In this document: piece after piece, positions 22,416 through 26,070 of the stretch
How positions within the stretch are numbered: position 1 is the stretch's first letter
How the letters are laid out: each line of letters opens with the position of its first letter
Source of the DNA: Dehalococcoidia bacterium
GTDB taxonomy: Bacteria > Chloroflexota > Dehalococcoidia > GIF9 > AB-539-J10
DNA length: 26,070 nt
NCBI GenBank assembly: GCA_023229725.1
Contig: JALNYR010000017.1
Span: 1-26,070, forward strand
Direction: 5' to 3'
Notes under the pieces: generated by a model
The model's database searches: none
The model's input: the letters and a program-made list of their open reading frames with translations, nothing else
What the model was told of the DNA's origin: nothing
Translations under genes and position numbers: made by a program

Positions 22416-23666
22416 ATGAGCGATACAAAGAAGATCACCGTCCCGATACTCGCCTGGTATGGCGACACCGAGCTTGAGGTCGACTTCCCTGCCGCATGGG
22501 ACGTGACCGTTTGCACGCATCGCGGCGACGGCACGCCTCCGCTGAGCGAAGGCGGCTTCCGCAAGGCTTTCGCGAACCCTATCGGGACGCGTCCCATCCG
22601 CGAAGCAGCCAGGGGCAAGAAAGAGATATGCATCCTGTTTGACGACCTCTCCAGGGCGACACCCTCAGCCGACATCGTCCCCTACGTCCTGGAAGAGCTG
22701 GCGGCAGCGGGCGTCAAGGACAACCAGATTCGCTTCATCGCCGCCATCGGCGCCCATGGTTCGATGACCGGCAACGACTGGACCAAGAAGCTCGGCTCGA
22801 ACGTCATGAGCCGCTTCCCGGTCTACAACCACAATCCGTATGAGAACTGCACCTCGGTCGGTCCCAGCCCGGCGGGCACCCCCATGCAGTTCAACGCCGA
22901 AGTGATGCGCTGCGACTACAAGATAGGCATCGGCTCCATCGTTCCGCATCCCTACAGCGGATTCGGCGGCGGCAGCAAGATCATCCTGCCCGGCGTGTCT
23001 TCGATCACGACCATCGACCTGAACCACACGAGGCTCTTCCCGCACCCGACAGCCGGCATCGGCAAGTACGAAGGCAACATCCTCAAGATGGACATGAACG
23101 ACGCGGCCCGGATGGCGGGTCTCGACGTCAAGGTTGACTGCATCTACAACCTGAAGCGCCAGGTCACCCACCTCTTCGTCGGCGATGTTGTCGACGAACA
23201 CGTTGAAGGTGTGAAGGTTGCGAGAGAGTACTGGGCCACGGACTGGGTCCCGGACTGCGACATCGTCGTGGCGAACTGCTTCTCGAAGGCGAATGAGATG
23301 CTGCTGGCCCCGGCCGTCACATCTCCGATGCTGAAGAAGAGCGGCGGCGACCTTGTACTCCTGGTCGTCACGCCCGAGGGACAGATCAACCACTACTGGA
23401 GCAGGAGTTTCGGCAAGAACATCGGCGGCAGGAACTTCCGCCCCAAGACGGCACTCCCCACGAACACGAAGCGCCTGACCGTGATGCAGCCCTACCCCGA
23501 CTACGTCGGAGCGGACTGGCTGGCCCCGTACGACATGGTCAACTACACTCGCTCGTGGCCGGAGACGCTCAAGATGCTCAAGGCCACCTACGGCGCCAAG
23601 GCGAAGGTCGCCCTCGTGCCTGATGGTACCGTGCAGTACTTCCCGTCGCAGGTGGTTGCCTGCTAG
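22416..23666 (+). CDS. LarA-family nickel-pincer 2-hydroxyacid racemase/epimerase
   Basis: A 416-residue protein of the LarA family (DUF2088), enzymes that racemise or epimerise 2-hydroxyacids with a nickel-pincer nucleotide cofactor. All key positions of Lactobacillus LarA are kept, with the same spacing: Arg80 in FDDLSRATP, His114 in GAHGSMT, and His178 and Lys188 in PHPYSGFGGGSK (Lys is the cofactor attachment site). His204 in DLNHT corresponds to the nickel ligand His200. It should therefore be active if the cofactor is made; larB, larC and larE are not in the window. The ATG has AGGAGGAG about 5 bases upstream. It follows the UxaA-type subunits in the same transcript and probably supplies the stereoisomer they use. 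Confidence 0.92.
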   Translation: MSDTKKITVPILAWYGDTELEVDFPAAWDVTVCTHRGDGTPPLSEGGFRKAFANPIGTRPIREAARGKKEICILFDDLSRATPSADIVPYVLEELAAAGVKDNQIRFIAAIGAHGSMTGNDWTKKLGSNVMSRFPVYNHNPYENCTSVGPSPAGTPMQFNAEVMRCDYKIGIGSIVPHPYSGFGGGSKIILPGVSSITTIDLNHTRLFPHPTAGIGKYEGNILKMDMNDAARMAGLDVKVDCIYNLKRQVTHLFVGDVVDEHVEGVKVAREYWATDWVPDCDIVVANCFSKANEMLLAPAVTSPMLKKSGGDLVLLVVTPEGQINHYWSRSFGKNIGGRNFRPKTALPTNTKRLTVMQPYPDYVGADWLAPYDMVNYTRSWPETLKMLKATYGAKAKVALVPDGTVQYFPSQVVAC

Positions 23667-23689
23667 TCCGACCACGGCCTGGACTCGAC

Positions 23690-23715
23690 CTGCGGGCGCC
23701 ATCAGGCGCCCGCAG
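23690..23715 (+). terminator. Hairpin after the LarA-like gene, possible terminator
   Basis: A perfect 11-bp stem (23690-23700 with 23705-23715) closes on the loop ATCA, 24 bases after the stop. No T-run follows, so termination is uncertain. It may instead protect the mRNA 3' end. Confidence 0.5.
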
Positions 23716-23772
23716 CCGTGTCCGGGAGCATTCGCCGCACAGCCAGCCGGTCTGCAGCGAGTGTGACTCTGG

Positions 23773-23778
23773 TACAAT
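23773..23778 (+). promoter_or_regulatory. Promoter -10 candidate before the hydratase-like gene
   Basis: TACAAT (23773-23778) matches the -10 consensus at five of six positions. The -35 region is poor. Transcription would start near 23785, about 44 bases before the ATG at 23829. The hairpin just upstream fits a new transcription unit. Confidence 0.4.
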
Positions 23779-23828
23779 AAATAGCGCGGTTGTCCGGGCT
23801 GAGTGCCCAGTTCGACAAAGGAGGAGAG

Positions 23829-24617
23829 ATGCCGCTGACCAAAGAGCAGATAGAGCACATCTCCGGCGAGCTCATCGAGGCGGAACGGACGAGCAAGTCC
23901 ATCGTTGCGCTGACGGAGCGCTTCTCGGACGCTTCGTACGAGGACGCCTACGCTATACAGCTGAAGACGTTTGACACGCGGGTGAAGGCAGGCGCGGTCA
24001 TCGTCGGCAAGAAGATAGGCTTGACCAGCAAAGCGATGCAGGACCAGTTCAAGATACGAGAGCCCGACTACGGGATGATAACGAACCACATGGTCATCCG
24101 GGAGGGCCAGCCCATACCCGTGAGCAGTCTGATACTGCCGAGGCTGGAGCCCGAGATTGCGTTCCTTCTGAAGGAAGACCTGAAGGGACCGGGCATCAAT
24201 GTTGCGAACGTCATCGAGGCCACCGAGGGTGTGCTGCCCGCGTTCGAGGTCATCGACAGTCGCTATAAGGACTGGAAGATCACGGTCAAGGACTCGATCT
24301 CGGACAACGCGTCCGCCGCGTCGATGATACTTGGCGGCAAACTGACGCCGATCAAGGACATCGACCTGCGCCTCATCGGCCTGGTCATGGAGAAGAACGG
24401 CGCGGTCGTGAGCACCGCGGCAGGCGCGGCCGTTCTTCGCAACCCCGCCGAGTCGGTCGCGTGGCTCGCCAACAAATTGACCGAGTACGGCATCACGCTC
24501 AAGAAGGGTGAGTTTGTTATGTCCGGCAGCCTTGTGTCGGCAGTGCCTGTCGAGGCCGGCGCGAGTCTGAGGGCGACATTTGACCGGCTCGGGTCGGTGT
24601 CAGTCCGTTTCGAGTAG
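23829..24617 (+). CDS. 2-oxopent-4-enoate hydratase / 4-oxalocrotonate decarboxylase family protein
   Basis: A 262-residue member of the fumarylacetoacetate-hydrolase superfamily, MhpD/XylJ/DmpH branch. These are Mg2+ or Mn2+-dependent hydratases or decarboxylases of 2-oxo acids, classically in meta-cleavage pathways. The family pattern includes GKKIGLTSKAMQ (60-71) and the metal-binding LEPEIAF with Glu107 and Glu109. A third likely ligand is Glu140 in AFEVIDSRY, and NPAESVAWLANKL lies near the C-terminus. The sequence does not separate hydratase from decarboxylase. No ring-cleavage dioxygenase is nearby, so a role with the neighbouring hydroxy-acid enzymes is as likely as aromatic catabolism. 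The ATG is preceded by AAAGGAGGAGAG, and a longer upstream frame was not used. Confidence 0.88.
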   Translation: MPLTKEQIEHISGELIEAERTSKSIVALTERFSDASYEDAYAIQLKTFDTRVKAGAVIVGKKIGLTSKAMQDQFKIREPDYGMITNHMVIREGQPIPVSSLILPRLEPEIAFLLKEDLKGPGINVANVIEATEGVLPAFEVIDSRYKDWKITVKDSISDNASAASMILGGKLTPIKDIDLRLIGLVMEKNGAVVSTAAGAAVLRNPAESVAWLANKLTEYGITLKKGEFVMSGSLVSAVPVEAGASLRATFDRLGSVSVRFE

Positions 24618-24678
24618 CCGGCGTGCCTGAAGGCGCGCTCGTGGTATTGAAATATCGTGTGATGAATAGGGGGACAAC

Positions 24679-26070
24679 ATGCCAAGTCTGGCGCAATTAG
24701 CTACCGGCTCCCGTCACCTGCTCCAGGGGAACGAGGCCATCGCGCGAGGAGCGCTGGAGGCAGGCGTGCAGTACTGCGCTGCGTATCCCGGGACGCCGTC
24801 CACCGAGATTCTCACCACTCTCGCAGGTGTCGCCAAGGAGGCAGGGCTCCACGCTGAGTGGTCCAGCAACGAGAAGGTGGCCACGGAGGCCGCCCTCGCC
24901 GCGTCGTATGCCGGCCTTCGCTCCATCAGCTCCATGAAGAACGCGGGGCTCAACGTTGCGATGGACACGCTGCAACATATCAACCTCGCTACGCTCGGAG
25001 ATCAGCATGGCGCGATGCTCGTGGTCGTGGCGGACGACCCTCAGTCTCACGCCAGCGGGGACGAAGAGGATACGCGCTGGGTCGCTCAGATGGCGAACGC
25101 TCCCATGATGGAGCCCTCGAGCTTCCAGGAAGCCTACGAGATGACGAAGTACCTCTTCGACCTCTCCGAGGAGTTCCAGATATTCTGCTGGCTGCGCGAC
25201 TACACCCGCCTTGCGCACGCACGCGGTCCGGTGACCGTGGGAGAGTACAAGAAGGCCACCCGCACGGCGAAGTACGACTCGACCAAGATGTTCACCCCGT
25301 ACATCGCCCCTCCGAAGCACGCCATCCTGGTCGAGAAGATGGCGAAGATACGGGAGCGATTCGAACAGTCGCCGTTCAACAGCTACGAGGGACCCGCGAA
25401 GCCGGAACTTCTCATCGTCTGCTGTGGCAGTGGCGCCCCTTGCTCGCGTGACGCGGTGGAGGAATTGAAGTTGGCCGACAAGGTCGGCATCCTGAAGCTG
25501 GGGACCCTCTGGCCGTTCCCGTCCCATTTCGTCGTCTCACACATGAAGAAAGCGCGGCGCGTGCTCGTGGTCGAGGAAGTCGACCCCTACGTTGAGACAC
25601 ACGCGAAGGCGGCCCTGTCCGACGCAAGGCTGGCCGAGGCTCCCGAAATACTCGGCCGGGGCTCGGGCCACGTCAGCTACGTCGGCGAGAACAACCCGGA
25701 CAAGGTCATCGCCGCGCTGTGCAAGGTATTCAACATTACTTACAGCGCCCGCCCCGCCCAGTACCAGGCGAAGGTGGATGAGGCTCTCGGCAAGATGGTC
25801 GTGAGCAGGGGTCTCTCCTGGTGCCCGGGCTGCCCGCACAGGGCCAGCTTCTATGCCATCAAGAACGCCGTCAAGCGGGATGGCAGAAATGCGGTGGTCA
25901 CCAGCGACATCGGCTGCTACACGATGGACGCGTTCCCGGATGGGCCGCAGGTGACGAACGTGCTGCACTGCATGGGTGGAGGCCTCGGCGAAGGCTGCGG
26001 CTTCGGTCAGTTGAAGCAGTTCGGCTTCGAACAGCCGGTCATCAGCATCTGCGGTGACTCCACGTTCTTC
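24679..26070 (+). CDS. iorA: Indolepyruvate:ferredoxin oxidoreductase, alpha subunit (partial)
   Basis: This open frame starts at ATG 24679 (AGGGGG 6 bases upstream) and runs off the right edge, giving 464 visible residues of an expected 580-620. IorA/IorB oxidatively decarboxylates aryl-2-oxo acids such as indolepyruvate and phenylpyruvate to acyl-CoA, reducing ferredoxin, in anaerobes. The N-terminal pyrimidine-binding domain has QGNEAIARGALEAG, AAYPGTPSTEI and EWSSNEKVATEAA. The middle contains LGTLWPFP and VVEEVDPYVE. The thiamine-diphosphate domain begins with SWCPGCPHRASF, followed by SDIGCYTM and ending at GDSTFF in the window. The C-terminal ferredoxin-like cluster domain and any iorB lie beyond the edge. 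Its neighbours suggest ferredoxin-linked amino-acid or aromatic-acid metabolism. Confidence 0.95.
   Translation, partial: MPSLAQLATGSRHLLQGNEAIARGALEAGVQYCAAYPGTPSTEILTTLAGVAKEAGLHAEWSSNEKVATEAALAASYAGLRSISSMKNAGLNVAMDTLQHINLATLGDQHGAMLVVVADDPQSHASGDEEDTRWVAQMANAPMMEPSSFQEAYEMTKYLFDLSEEFQIFCWLRDYTRLAHARGPVTVGEYKKATRTAKYDSTKMFTPYIAPPKHAILVEKMAKIRERFEQSPFNSYEGPAKPELLIVCCGSGAPCSRDAVEELKLADKVGILKLGTLWPFPSHFVVSHMKKARRVLVVEEVDPYVETHAKAALSDARLAEAPEILGRGSGHVSYVGENNPDKVIAALCKVFNITYSARPAQYQAKVDEALGKMVVSRGLSWCPGCPHRASFYAIKNAVKRDGRNAVVTSDIGCYTMDAFPDGPQVTNVLHCMGGGLGEGCGFGQLKQFGFEQPVISICGDSTFF

Noticed and set aside
22665..24089. A 474-codon minus-strand frame opposite the LarA-like and hydratase-like genes
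   Set aside because: Both plus-strand genes have complete motifs and ribosome binding sites. The minus frame crosses an intergenic hairpin and resembles no family.

Overview
This GC-rich, densely coded window looks like a chromosomal segment of an anaerobic or facultatively anaerobic bacterium, most likely a Chloroflexota of the Dehalococcoidia type. The clues are the dimeric archaeal-type glycyl-tRNA synthetase, the archaeal-type phosphoglycerate-mutase-like protein beside aspartate kinase, a TPR protein coupled to gyrA, a 4-hydroxybutyryl-CoA-dehydratase homologue and an indolepyruvate:ferredoxin oxidoreductase. The taxonomic call is inference. I see no insertion sequence, CRISPR array, prophage or rRNA. 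Gene spacing is tight, with several 4-base stop/start overlaps. Many start codons are GTG or TTG with strong Shine-Dalgarno sequences.

Layout. Positions 1-2545 hold the start of a hydrophobic protein and dtd on the minus strand, divergent from a radical SAM gene. Positions 2546-9118 are one minus-strand run transcribed apgM-like, lysC, TPR protein, gyrA, alpha/beta hydrolase. A tRNA-Pro(CGG) gene with a clear promoter sits at 9162-9234. Positions 9355-14032 are a plus-strand CoA-ester redox cluster: a 4-hydroxybutyryl-CoA-dehydratase-like flavoprotein, an acyl-CoA dehydrogenase, etfB and etfA, closed by a strong hairpin terminator. Positions 14112-19168 are a minus-strand run transcribed cstA, a small ORF, an ArsA/Get3-like ATPase, a membrane-anchored protein of unknown function, and glyQS. 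Positions 19517-24617 on the plus strand carry a glycerate 2-kinase, a two-subunit UxaA-type dehydratase, a LarA-type nickel-pincer racemase and a 2-oxopent-4-enoate-hydratase-like protein. From 24679 to the window end is iorA, truncated by the window edge.

How the genes fit together. lysC and the apgM-like gene plausibly serve the aspartate/threonine pathway, with the latter a candidate for the unorthodox homoserine kinase. The dehydratase-like protein, acyl-CoA dehydrogenase and EtfBA look at first like the 4-hydroxybutyryl-CoA to crotonyl-CoA to butyryl-CoA route. However, both flavoenzymes have lost residues needed for the textbook chemistry, so the real substrate may be different. The UxaA/LarA/MhpD-like block looks like a hydroxy-acid epimerisation and dehydration module, with glycerate 2-kinase and the CstA-family carboxylate or peptide transporter next to it. 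The most interesting parts of the window are the redox cluster at 9355-14032 and the hydroxy-acid block at 20933-24617.
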